Shown: positions 1 through 5,459 of the stretch, one piece after another
Position numbering within the stretch: the first letter of the stretch is position 1
Layout: every line of letters begins with the position of its first letter
Assembly: GCA_016283195.1 (NCBI GenBank)
Contig: JAEEML010000113.1
Coordinates: 1-5,914, forward strand
Direction: 5' to 3'
Length of the DNA stretch: 5,914 bases
From: Deltaproteobacteria bacterium
GTDB lineage: Bacteria; JAEEML01
Notes under the pieces: model-generated
Database searches by the model: none
What the model was told of the DNA's origin: nothing
Seen by the model: the letters and a program-made list of their open reading frames with translations, nothing else
Made by a program: the position numbers and the translations under genes

Positions 1-566
1 ATAAAATCCCGCACAATATTGCGGGCGTTTTCATAAGCATCGGTAGAACGGGCAGCCAAGGTGTGGGCCCCGCGATGCACATTGGAGTTTTCATGAGTAT
101 AATAATAGGAAAGCCGGTCGATCACCGCTTGCGGCCGTTGAGTGGTGGCACCGTTATCGAGCCACACCAGCGGGTAGCCGTTTACGCGCTCGCTTAATAT
201 CGGGAAATCATTGCGAATTTGCGCCAAAGTTTTGCGGCCAATGCGAATGGATTCATCGCTACCGGCCGCCTGAGGCGGCCCAATGTGGCCCGCGCTCAGT
301 GTAGCCGGAGCAGCTTTAGATGCATTAGCGGCACTTTTAGGCTCCACTTTAGGAGCATAAGCCACCGATTCTGGCAAAAGTGGCGCCTCAGGCAGGCTAA
401 CAGGAACACTATGTTGCAAGCTAAAAGCTGCGGCCGGTGCCGGCTCCATGACCTCTTGGCCTACCCTTCCCTGCAAATCGGGAAAGAGGGCACTCGCCAT
501 AGCCGAAATCTCGGCTACCCCGGGCAAGCCAAAGTGCTCCGGGCCAAAAGTCTCAGTTGTAATCAT
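1..566 (-). CDS. Encapsulin-cargo cysteine desulfurase, SufS-type, with N-terminal targeting extension (C-terminus outside window)
   Basis: A PLP-dependent class-V aminotransferase that would remove sulfur from L-cysteine and hold it as a persulfide. The 188 visible residues fall into two parts. Residues 1-112 are a low-complexity Ala/Pro/Ser-rich extension that opens with a short amphipathic stretch (LPGVAEISAMASALFPDL, 14-31). Residues 113-188 match the SufS N-terminus: DFPILSERVNGYPLVWLDNG, then TTQRP, NSNVHRGAHTL and the start of the next helix. The active-site lysine and the persulfide cysteine lie beyond position 1, so activity cannot be verified here. Long disordered N-terminal extensions are known to load this enzyme into family 2A encapsulins, and the shell gene lies immediately upstream. 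I chose the ATG at 566-564, which overlaps the shell gene by 14 nt and has GGTGA five bases upstream. The next ATG, at 500, would cut the amphipathic stretch in two. The extension is shorter than the roughly 225 residues I recall for the Synechococcus enzyme. Identification is firm; the cargo role is inferred from context. Confidence 0.93.
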   Translation of the reverse strand, partial: MITTETFGPEHFGLPGVAEISAMASALFPDLQGRVGQEVMEPAPAAAFSLQHSVPVSLPEAPLLPESVAYAPKVEPKSAANASKAAPATLSAGHIGPPQAAGSDESIRIGRKTLAQIRNDFPILSERVNGYPLVWLDNGATTQRPQAVIDRLSYYYTHENSNVHRGAHTLAARSTDAYENARNIVRDF

Positions 567-1512
567 AGTATTCACCAACTTCCACATCTTCCAGCACGGC
601 TATGGCATCATCGGCTAAAATGGCGGCCGAGCAATAGAGTGAGAGCAAATATGAAGCCACACCTTTGTCATCTATGCCGCGGAAGCGCACCGAGAGCCCG
701 CGGGAGTGTTCGTTTTTCATTCCGGCTTGGAAGAGGCCGAGAACACCGCGTTTTTCTTCACCGGTGCGGATTAGCAGAATATTGGTCTTGCCGCTTTTAG
801 CAGTGGGATTTTTAAGGCCGTCCACCAGCAATTTATCGGTTGGCACAATGGGAATACCGCGCCAGGTGAGGAAAACTCCGCCGGCAATATTCGCCACCAC
901 CGGCGGCACACCACGTTTAGTGCACTCACGCTCAAAAGCGGCTATGGCCCGCGGGTGAGCCAAGAAGAATGAAGGCTCTTTCCACACTTTGGTAATGAGC
1001 TCATCCAAATCATCCGGCGTTGGCGCCTCATTAAGCGGCTGAATACGCTGCGCAGGAGCAATATTCTTCAAAAGACCGTAATCATCGTTATTTATCAACT
1101 GGCTTTCCTGGCGCTCGCGCAGCGATTCAACGGCCAGAGAGAGTTGCTCCTGCGCCTGGTCATAAGGAGAACTGTACAAATCCTCAATGGCCGTATTGAT
1201 ATTAATAATAGTGGAAATTGAGCTTAAGCGGTACTCCCTGGGCTCGGTCTCATATTTCACATAACCGGCGGGAATAATATCAGATTTTTTGGTCTGGCTG
1301 CATAAGACATCAAGCGGTGTCTCGCCTTCAACCACCTTATTCACCCGGTAAATACCTGTTTCCAGCCCTTTAAATTCCAAAAATTTGGTTAACCATTTGG
1401 GAGTTAAAGCCCCGTATTGCGGCCGAGTTTTGGTAACATTTGCCAAATTATAAGCGGCATTAGCCTCCAAAGCATTAAGCCCGTTTATTTGTTTGCTTTC
1501 TTCGTTTGCCAT
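553..1512 (-). CDS. srpI: Family 2A encapsulin shell protein (SrpI-like)
   Basis: A 319-residue HK97-fold shell protein that self-assembles into an icosahedral protein compartment. It resembles cyanobacterial SrpI along its whole length. Recognisable blocks include KTRPQYGALTPKWL (28-41), GIYRVNKV (53-60), YETEPREYRLSSISTI (87-102), DLYSSPYDQ (111-119), LRERQESQLIN (131-141), APTPDDLDELITKVWKEPSF (163-182), FLTWRGIPIVPTDK (214-227), IRTGEEKRGVLGLFQAG (248-264) and LSVRFRGID (273-281). No extra C-terminal nucleotide-binding domain is present, which places it in 2A rather than 2B. The length is normal for the family. The start is fixed by GAGGAG six bases before the ATG. The gene follows the carrier/adenylyltransferase fusion after 62 nt and overlaps the cysteine desulfurase, the typical cargo of this family. 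In Acinetobacter a family 2A shell has been reported to store elemental sulfur. Three cysteines (71, 197, 294) are present; whether they matter is unknown. No phage genes are near it. Confidence 0.96.
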   Translation of the reverse strand: MANEESKQINGLNALEANAAYNLANVTKTRPQYGALTPKWLTKFLEFKGLETGIYRVNKVVEGETPLDVLCSQTKKSDIIPAGYVKYETEPREYRLSSISTIININTAIEDLYSSPYDQAQEQLSLAVESLRERQESQLINNDDYGLLKNIAPAQRIQPLNEAPTPDDLDELITKVWKEPSFFLAHPRAIAAFERECTKRGVPPVVANIAGGVFLTWRGIPIVPTDKLLVDGLKNPTAKSGKTNILLIRTGEEKRGVLGLFQAGMKNEHSRGLSVRFRGIDDKGVASYLLSLYCSAAILADDAIAVLEDVEVGEYYDYN

Positions 1513-1574
1513 TTTTTTCTCCTCAAAATAGTGCTTGTTTATAGCGCTTCTGGCGCGTTAACTATTTAAAATAA

Positions 1575-3038
1575 TTACAATCTCCCGCCTTCATCGGGAA
1601 AGACAAGATCCTTCATGGCGTCAACTCCGCCCTTTAAGCTAAAAAGCGGCCCTTTGTAACCGGCTTCGCGCAAAGTATTTACAGCCAAAATGCTGCGCTG
1701 CCCCTCTTTACAAATAAAAACCGTATCATGTTCAGGAGTTAACTCTTTTTGCCGCCTGGCCAATTGGCCAATGGGGATAACAATAGCCCCCGGGAAACGA
1801 GTAATGGCTCTTTCATGTGGCTCCCGCACATCGACAATAGTTATAGCCTCGCCGGCCGTTAGGCGATGCAGCAACTCCTCCGGGGTAATATTCTCCACTG
1901 CCGGCGCCGTTTCATCTTTTATAAGGCCGCATAATTCTTCATAATTAATAGCCGCAAGCTCGCTTATTGGCGCTTCTTGCCCGCAAATGGGGCAAGCACT
2001 GTCGCGCCCCACCGGCAGCACTTTGCTATAAAGATTCAGTGTATCAAAAGTAAGCAGCTTACCGCTGAGCGACTCACCGATGCCGATAATGATCTTTAAA
2101 GCCTCATTGGCTGCTATGCTGCCGATAATACCACCTAAGGGGCTGATGCTCCCACCCTCGGCACAAGTCGGCACAAGACCCGGCGCCGGCGGCTCGGGAA
2201 AGAGGCAGCGTAAACAGGGCCCGCCGCGCAAATTGAAGACACTAACCAGCCCCTCATATTGATAAATGGCGCTAAACACTAGCGGGATCCCGCTCAAAAC
2301 GCAGGCATCGTTCAACAAATACCTGGTTTTATAATTATCGCTACAATCCATTACCAAATCAAAGCCGGTAATGAGAGCCATGGCGTTATCGGCGGTAACC
2401 TGTTGATTTTCGGCAATAACTTCAATGCTTTTATTGATATTTCTTATGCTATCGCGAGCTGAGGCCACCTTCGGGCGCTTAATATCGCGCAGGCCGTGAA
2501 TAACCTGATTTTGTAAATTGCCCAGTGTAACTTCATCAAAATCAATAACTTTTATGGTGCCCACCCCGGCGGCTGCCAAATACTGAATCACCGGCGCTCC
2601 CAAAGCCCCGGCACCTACCACCGCCACCCGAGCGGCTTTTAAGCGCTTTTGCCCTTTTACGCTGATTTCGCGCAGTAAAAGATGCTTATTATAGCGCTCA
2701 ATCTCCTCGTCATTCAGGCTCACCGCTTTGCGCCGCTCTTCGGTGATAATACTTTGCGCCTCCTCCGGCGCACCACCGGCAATAAGCGGCAATAGCAAAA
2801 TTGGAGCACCAGCCGGTAACTTTTCGGCATGGCGTGCGGCAGACGTAAAATCTTCTTTGTTTACAAATACTTTGACAAAGTGCCGCAGCTTGCCGTTTTC
2901 GTCATAAAGGCCTTTTTCGGCATCCGGGTAAGCAGCAATAAGATTTTTTAGCACTTCTCCTACAGTCTCACCGGCGGCTTCCACCCGAGAAAGGCGTCCG
3001 AAAAACGACCTAAGTGTAGCCGATATAATAACTTGCAT
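1575..3038 (-). CDS. CysO/ThiS sulfur carrier - MoeB/ThiF adenylyltransferase - rhodanese fusion protein
   Basis: This 487-residue cytoplasmic fusion should activate a sulfur-carrier protein and convert its C-terminus to a thiocarboxylate. Residues 1-89 form a ubiquitin-like carrier ending LLPLIAGG. The block GKLRHFVKVFVNKEDF (49-64) is closer to mycobacterial CysO (GKLHRFVNIYVNDEDV as I recall it) than to MoaD. Residues 110-355 form the E1-like domain: ERYNKHLLL (114-122), nucleotide loop GAGALG (142-147), DFDEV (166-170), N174, K190, D234, C292 in PTCAEGG, and a zinc site from C275/C278 and C349/C352. Residues 385-487 form a rhodanese with VDVREPHE (402-409) and the active loop CKEGQR with C443. 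The layout resembles MoeZ plus a fused carrier. Two ATP-site arginines of E. coli MoeB (R14, R73) appear as K118 and N177. The carrier's Gly-Gly is internal, so cleavage would be needed to expose it. The start lies 1 nt after the stop of the JAMM gene, with GGAG ten bases upstream, so translation is probably coupled. The product could serve cysteine, thiamine or another pathway; cysteine is favoured by context. Confidence 0.93.
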   Translation of the reverse strand: MQVIISATLRSFFGRLSRVEAAGETVGEVLKNLIAAYPDAEKGLYDENGKLRHFVKVFVNKEDFTSAARHAEKLPAGAPILLLPLIAGGAPEEAQSIITEERRKAVSLNDEEIERYNKHLLLREISVKGQKRLKAARVAVVGAGALGAPVIQYLAAAGVGTIKVIDFDEVTLGNLQNQVIHGLRDIKRPKVASARDSIRNINKSIEVIAENQQVTADNAMALITGFDLVMDCSDNYKTRYLLNDACVLSGIPLVFSAIYQYEGLVSVFNLRGGPCLRCLFPEPPAPGLVPTCAEGGSISPLGGIIGSIAANEALKIIIGIGESLSGKLLTFDTLNLYSKVLPVGRDSACPICGQEAPISELAAINYEELCGLIKDETAPAVENITPEELLHRLTAGEAITIVDVREPHERAITRFPGAIVIPIGQLARRQKELTPEHDTVFICKEGQRSILAVNTLREAGYKGPLFSLKGGVDAMKDLVFPDEGGRL

Positions 3039-3039
3039 C

Positions 3040-3489
3040 TTAATAATTCTCCATACCGATACTTAAGGGCAGCTCACTGGCCTTTTCCCCAAAACTCGCC
3101 TTTTTCCAGAGAGCCCAATTAGGACAACCGGCGGCCCTAGCCGTCATAATGAGGTAAATCATGCCCGGTATCATATAGTGCTCGTCCTCGTTTGAAGGCC
3201 TTGGGACTTTATTTATATGAGAATGAAAAAAGCCAATAATATCATAGCCCATATCCGCATATTTTATTTCATAATCATATAATTCAAGCGGATTAATGCT
3301 ATAGTGGGCTCCGGCTTTTTCAGCCATGAGACTATTTTTTATGCCGGCATAGGTCGTTATTGTTGATGCTGGAGTACTGCTAAAAGCCCGCAGTAAAAGG
3401 CCGCAGCATTCTTCCGGATAAGCCGCCAGTGCATAGCTGGCCAGTTCTCGCTGCGTATTTTTGGGCAATATGTAAAGCGCCTCTGGCAT
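3040..3489 (-). CDS. JAMM/MPN+ metallopeptidase, Mec-like (M67 family)
   Basis: A 149-residue zinc isopeptidase-type protein with a complete JAMM site. Catalytic Glu27 sits in the YPEECCG motif (24-30). The zinc ligands H89 and H91 (HSH) are followed seven residues later by S99 and then D102. The usual proline after HSH is Ile92. Small bacterial members of this family act on sulfur-carrier proteins: mycobacterial Mec releases cysteine from the CysO-cysteine adduct, and others trim residues after a carrier's Gly-Gly. The next gene encodes a CysO-like carrier fused to its activating enzyme, so the carrier is the likely substrate (inference). This is the first gene of the operon. Its ATG at 3489 follows AGGGAAGG, and a promoter with two dyads lies about 45-100 bases upstream. 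No signal peptide or membrane segment is visible. Family assignment is firm; the exact cleavage reaction is not known. Confidence 0.93.
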   Translation of the reverse strand: MPEALYILPKNTQRELASYALAAYPEECCGLLLRAFSSTPASTITTYAGIKNSLMAEKAGAHYSINPLELYDYEIKYADMGYDIIGFFHSHINKVPRPSNEDEHYMIPGMIYLIMTARAAGCPNWALWKKASFGEKASELPLSIGMENY

Positions 3490-3533
3490 TGGCCTTCCCT
3501 TTGTTTAAGCGGTAGTAGCCACAAAAGTTGCTG

Positions 3534-3550
3534 CCTACCGAAACAGTAGG
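3534..3550 (-). promoter_or_regulatory. Putative operator A (17-bp dyad at the transcription start)
   Basis: Read on the minus strand this is CCTACTGTTTCGGTAGG, with perfect five-base arms CCTAC and GTAGG around seven bases. It lies immediately downstream of the -10 region, where a bound repressor would prevent initiation. It has the same length and arms as the dyad over the -35 box, which makes a shared binding protein plausible. A further CTACT half-site lies at 3518-3514 on the same strand. Confidence 0.5.
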
Positions 3551-3562
3551 AATACATATTCC
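3549..3562. repeat. Short perfect inverted repeat covering the -10 region
   Basis: The arms GGAATA (3549-3554) and TATTCC (3557-3562) are exact complements separated by two bases. The repeat sits between the two 17-bp dyads, touches the downstream one by two bases, and covers the likely -10 hexamer. It may be part of the same regulator-binding array or a separate site. Confidence 0.45.
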
Positions 3563-3582
3563 ATACTAACCTACTATGTCAA
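3553..3582 (-). promoter_or_regulatory. Sigma-A/sigma-70-like promoter of the sulfur operon
   Basis: On the minus strand a perfect TTGACA (-35, 3582-3577) is followed after 18 bases by TATGTA (3558-3553), a weak -10 matching mainly in TAT. A 17-base spacer would give ATATGT instead. Transcription would start near 3546 and leave a leader of roughly 55 bases before the JAMM gene, too short for a typical metabolite riboswitch. The weak -10 box and the overlap with inverted repeats suggest a regulated promoter. Confidence 0.6.
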
Positions 3583-3586
3583 TAGG
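3570..3586 (-). promoter_or_regulatory. Putative operator B (17-bp dyad over the -35 box)
   Basis: Read on the minus strand this is CCTATTGACATAGTAGG. Outer arms CCTA and TAGG are perfect complements around a nine-base centre that contains the -35 hexamer. It shares its layout with a second copy 36 bases further downstream (CCTAY-TG-N5-GTAGG in both). Occupation by a dimeric regulator would block RNA polymerase. The general form recalls operators of Rrf2-family sulfur and iron-sulfur regulators (CymR, IscR), but I cannot confirm that match from memory. Confidence 0.5.
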
Positions 3587-3651
3587 TTTTTATTTGTCGC
3601 TTAACACTCTATTAATGGGCTAAAATGAGCATATTTATTTTGAGCTGATGA

Positions 3652-4581
3652 TTATATTTTGTCCGCTGTATCTGCCAAAGCAAGTGGTGGATTTTCCTGC
3701 TTTTTTTCTCTATAAAACAGCCACAAAACTATAATAAGCATGGGAATCATAGAAATAATTCCGATTTGTGCCGGCCCCAAAATCATGTACTCGCCATAAT
3801 CGGCTCCCAGCAGGAGCAGCGGTAAAGCGCCGGCCGCATTGGTGGCGCCATGAAAAAGCGCCGGAGCCAAAATAGAGCCGGTTTTTAGCCGAAAATAGGC
3901 CAAAAGAGCACCCATTAAAATAGTGCTGAGACAAAAGAGCGGTGGCCCGGCCCAGGGGCTACCAAAGTAGTTTTCCCCATATTCATAGCCGATTAAAATA
4001 ATGATCGGCCAATGCCAAATACCCCACAAAGTGCCGCCGAGCACCAAACTCTTAACTGTACCGAGTTTATTGTTTAAATATGGGTAGATATAACCTCGCC
4101 AGGCCACTTCTTCACCCAAAGCCGGTATGGCATTAATAAATGGAACAACAGTTAACGTTTGAGCTAAAGATATAAAAAAGTAGCCGATCGGAGTCAGGCC
4201 TTTGTCAGTTAAAATTTTCATTAAATCAACTTGCTGCGCGCTTAGCTCCTTGGTTAAGTAACCGGCATTTGTATCAAAAGCCGCAGGAAAGCACAAAAAG
4301 AAAAGCAGTGCCCCCAAAAGAGAAATCAAAGCCGGTAAATAGCAAGCGCCCAGCCAATAGCGCCACTTGCCTTTTAGCTCTACTTTCCAACCAAGGCCGG
4401 CAAAAGTACGCCTAGCAATTAAAAGCGCCAGCATGGGCATAAACATCGAAACCATAAGCAAAGGCTCGCTAAGCGTCGGCCATTTATATTTCGCCAAGAT
4501 AGCAAAACCTTGCGCTATCCAGCCAAGCACAAAAGTAAGAATCAGAGTAATTATAAATACTTTTTTAGATGACTTATCCAT
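3652..4581 (-). CDS. CPBP-family intramembrane glutamic endopeptidase
   Basis: A 309-residue polytopic membrane protein of the CPBP (CAAX protease and bacteriocin-processing, formerly Abi) family. The three family motifs are intact: EEVAWR (157-162, EExxxR), WGIWH (186-190) and HGATN (244-248, HxxxN). Hydrophobic segments lie near 8-30, 40-56, 76-100, 132-155, 177-198, 214-230, 236-258 and 266-290, with a charged tail after 290. Relatives cleave membrane-bound substrates or give immunity to bacteriocins; no substrate can be named here. The ATG at 4581 was chosen because GGAG lies five bases before it. A GTG at 4596 would add five residues (translated MLGAK) but would place that ribosome site inside the gene. 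The gene stands alone: it runs in the same direction as the sulfur operon but is separated from it by 162 bases containing that operon's own promoter, and it diverges from the flavodoxin gene. Confidence 0.9.
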   Translation of the reverse strand: MDKSSKKVFIITLILTFVLGWIAQGFAILAKYKWPTLSEPLLMVSMFMPMLALLIARRTFAGLGWKVELKGKWRYWLGACYLPALISLLGALLFFLCFPAAFDTNAGYLTKELSAQQVDLMKILTDKGLTPIGYFFISLAQTLTVVPFINAIPALGEEVAWRGYIYPYLNNKLGTVKSLVLGGTLWGIWHWPIIILIGYEYGENYFGSPWAGPPLFCLSTILMGALLAYFRLKTGSILAPALFHGATNAAGALPLLLLGADYGEYMILGPAQIGIISMIPMLIIVLWLFYREKKQENPPLALADTADKI

Positions 4582-4586
4582 TTTTG

Positions 4587-4590
4587 CTCC
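4587..4590 (-). promoter_or_regulatory. Ribosome binding site deciding the CPBP start
   Basis: GGAG on the minus strand lies five bases before the ATG at 4581-4579. It favours this ATG over the in-frame GTG at 4596-4594, for which no good Shine-Dalgarno sequence is seen. Confidence 0.6.
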
Positions 4591-4711
4591 AAGCACATAA
4601 TGTCATAAAGGACTCAACATCCTTAGGCTTATTAAATACAACCGGTGGGAAAAAGAAATCAAGAGCCCATAAAAAAGCTTGCCACCGGCGTTAATGGCTA
4701 ATACAAAGTTC

Positions 4712-4749
4712 TTAGCTTTATCGGCCAATTATAGCTGATAAGTTGCTAA
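4712..4749 (+). promoter_or_regulatory. Imperfect hairpin or operator in the flavodoxin leader
   Basis: In the divergent intergenic region an inverted repeat ends 14 bases before the flavodoxin ribosome site. The inner arms TTATCGGC (4718-4725) and GCTGATAA (4734-4741) pair over eight positions with one G-U wobble around an eight-base loop. Outer arms TTAGC (4712-4716) and GCTAA (4745-4749) extend the stem across a small asymmetric bulge. It lacks a following T-tract, so it is not an obvious terminator. It could be an mRNA leader structure or a protein-binding site. A convincing promoter was not found in 4582-4776. A separate seven-base inverted repeat, CCGGTGG/CCACCGG (4642-4648, 4682-4688), is also present there. 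Confidence 0.35.
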
Positions 4750-4776
4750 AAACACACCTATTTAAAGGAGGAAACC

Positions 4777-5220
4777 ATGGCCACACTGGTAACATTTTTC
4801 AGCGCTAAAGGTCACACCGCCAAAATAGCCAAAGAATGGGCCGAGAAAATCGGCGCCGATATTTTTGAAATTGTCCCCGAAAAGCCCTACACCACCACTG
4901 AAATTCTGTGGATGAACCCGCTGGCTCGCTGCAATAGAGAACAATTTTCCGATAAAGAGGTGCCGCTCAGCGCTGCCAAAGTAGAGGATTTTGCCAAATA
5001 CGACACTGTTTATATCGGCTTCCCCATTTGGTACGGCGCTGCGCCAAAAGTTGTTAATAGTTTTTGCAAAAGCTACGACTGGAGCGGCAAAAAGGTGCAT
5101 GCTTTTGCCACTTCCGGCGGCAGCGGCATCGGCAAAACAGCCGAAAAATTAAAGCCCTTTTTGCCCGGGGCCCAGGAAGTTGATGCCAAGCTCGTAAAAA
5201 GTGTTGCCGATTTGGATTAG
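4777..5220 (+). CDS. Short-chain flavodoxin-like protein (Flavodoxin_4-like)
   Basis: A 147-residue cytoplasmic FMN-binding electron carrier. After the first beta strand (LVTFF), the loop SAKGHTAKIA (9-18) fits the flavodoxin phosphate-binding signature. The second FMN loop is GFPIWYGAAP (81-90), with W85 and Y86 positioned near the isoalloxazine ring. A third loop, ATSGGSGIGKT (111-121), matches the family. The block from 29 to 51 (IFEIVPEKPYTTTEILWMN and onward) is typical of flavodoxins annotated in anaerobic Firmicutes as Flavodoxin_4. The C-terminus stops at KSVADLD, a little short of the final helix end that I expect, so the last turn or so may be missing. AAAGGAGG five bases before the ATG is an excellent ribosome site. 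The gene is monocistronic and divergent from the CPBP protease. It could donate electrons to reductive steps, but its partner is not visible here. Confidence 0.92.
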   Translation: MATLVTFFSAKGHTAKIAKEWAEKIGADIFEIVPEKPYTTTEILWMNPLARCNREQFSDKEVPLSAAKVEDFAKYDTVYIGFPIWYGAAPKVVNSFCKSYDWSGKKVHAFATSGGSGIGKTAEKLKPFLPGAQEVDAKLVKSVADLD

Positions 5221-5243
5221 GCCTAAGCATAAAGACAAGCATT

Positions 5244-5317
5244 GGATTTTATTAGCTTCTCGCCCCTCTCTATTTTCCCTCACCCCAACAAGTAGCGGAT
5301 TTTATTGGCAGCTCGCC
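5244..5317. repeat. Diverged direct repeat in the flavodoxin-rhuM gap
   Basis: Two 21-base copies, at 5244-5264 and 5297-5317, agree at 18 of 21 positions. Both start GGATTTTATT and end CTCGCC, and both continue into pyrimidine-rich sequence ending TTTTCC. Their starts are 53 bases apart. The surrounding 5221-5459 stretch, between the stops of two converging genes, holds no supportable gene and no clear terminator. It also contains the perfect 10-base palindrome CCGCCGGCGG at 5399-5408. Confidence 0.5.
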
Positions 5318-5459
5318 TTTCTTTTCCAATGTAACAAGGTGAGAGGACTGGTTTTGAGGTAGCCGCTAAAGGCAGGCCAAGCTTACATCTTATATTATCC
5401 GCCGGCGGCGAGTTTGCGTTGAATTTACTCTGCCGGTTTGTAAATGGCACTTAACATTT

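Noticed and set aside
498-500. ATG as the start of the cysteine desulfurase
   Set aside because: The same frame is open to an ATG at 566 with a usable ribosome site, and the extra residues contain the amphipathic block expected for cargo loading.
219-800. Long open frame on the plus strand
   Set aside because: It lies antisense across two well-recognised minus-strand genes, has an Arg/Cys/His-rich composition and resembles no family.
553-1512. HK97-fold protein as a prophage capsid remnant
   Set aside because: It matches family 2A encapsulins throughout and is followed by their standard cargo gene. No portal, protease or terminase gene is near.
1544-1556. GCGC/GCGC hairpin in the 62-nt gap before the encapsulin gene
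   Set aside because: The stem is only four pairs and no T-tract follows on the minus strand, so it does not support a terminator or attenuator.
1575-3038. Molybdopterin synthase activation (MoaD/MoeB) as the main role of the fusion
   Set aside because: The carrier domain looks more like CysO, the neighbours are sulfur-mobilisation genes plus a JAMM peptidase, and no molybdenum cofactor genes are present in the window. It cannot be fully excluded.
3490-3651. Riboswitch or T-box leader upstream of the operon
   Set aside because: The predicted leader is only about 55 bases and shows no T-box, SAM or TPP consensus that I recognise.
4762-5100. Open frame on the minus strand opposite the flavodoxin
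   Set aside because: It is fully antisense to a clear flavodoxin gene with a strong ribosome site, and its translation has no recognisable domain.
5431-5459. Terminator between the flavodoxin and RhuM genes
   Set aside because: Only a four-pair TGCC/GGCA stem with an 11-base loop is present, with no uninterrupted T-run directly after it.
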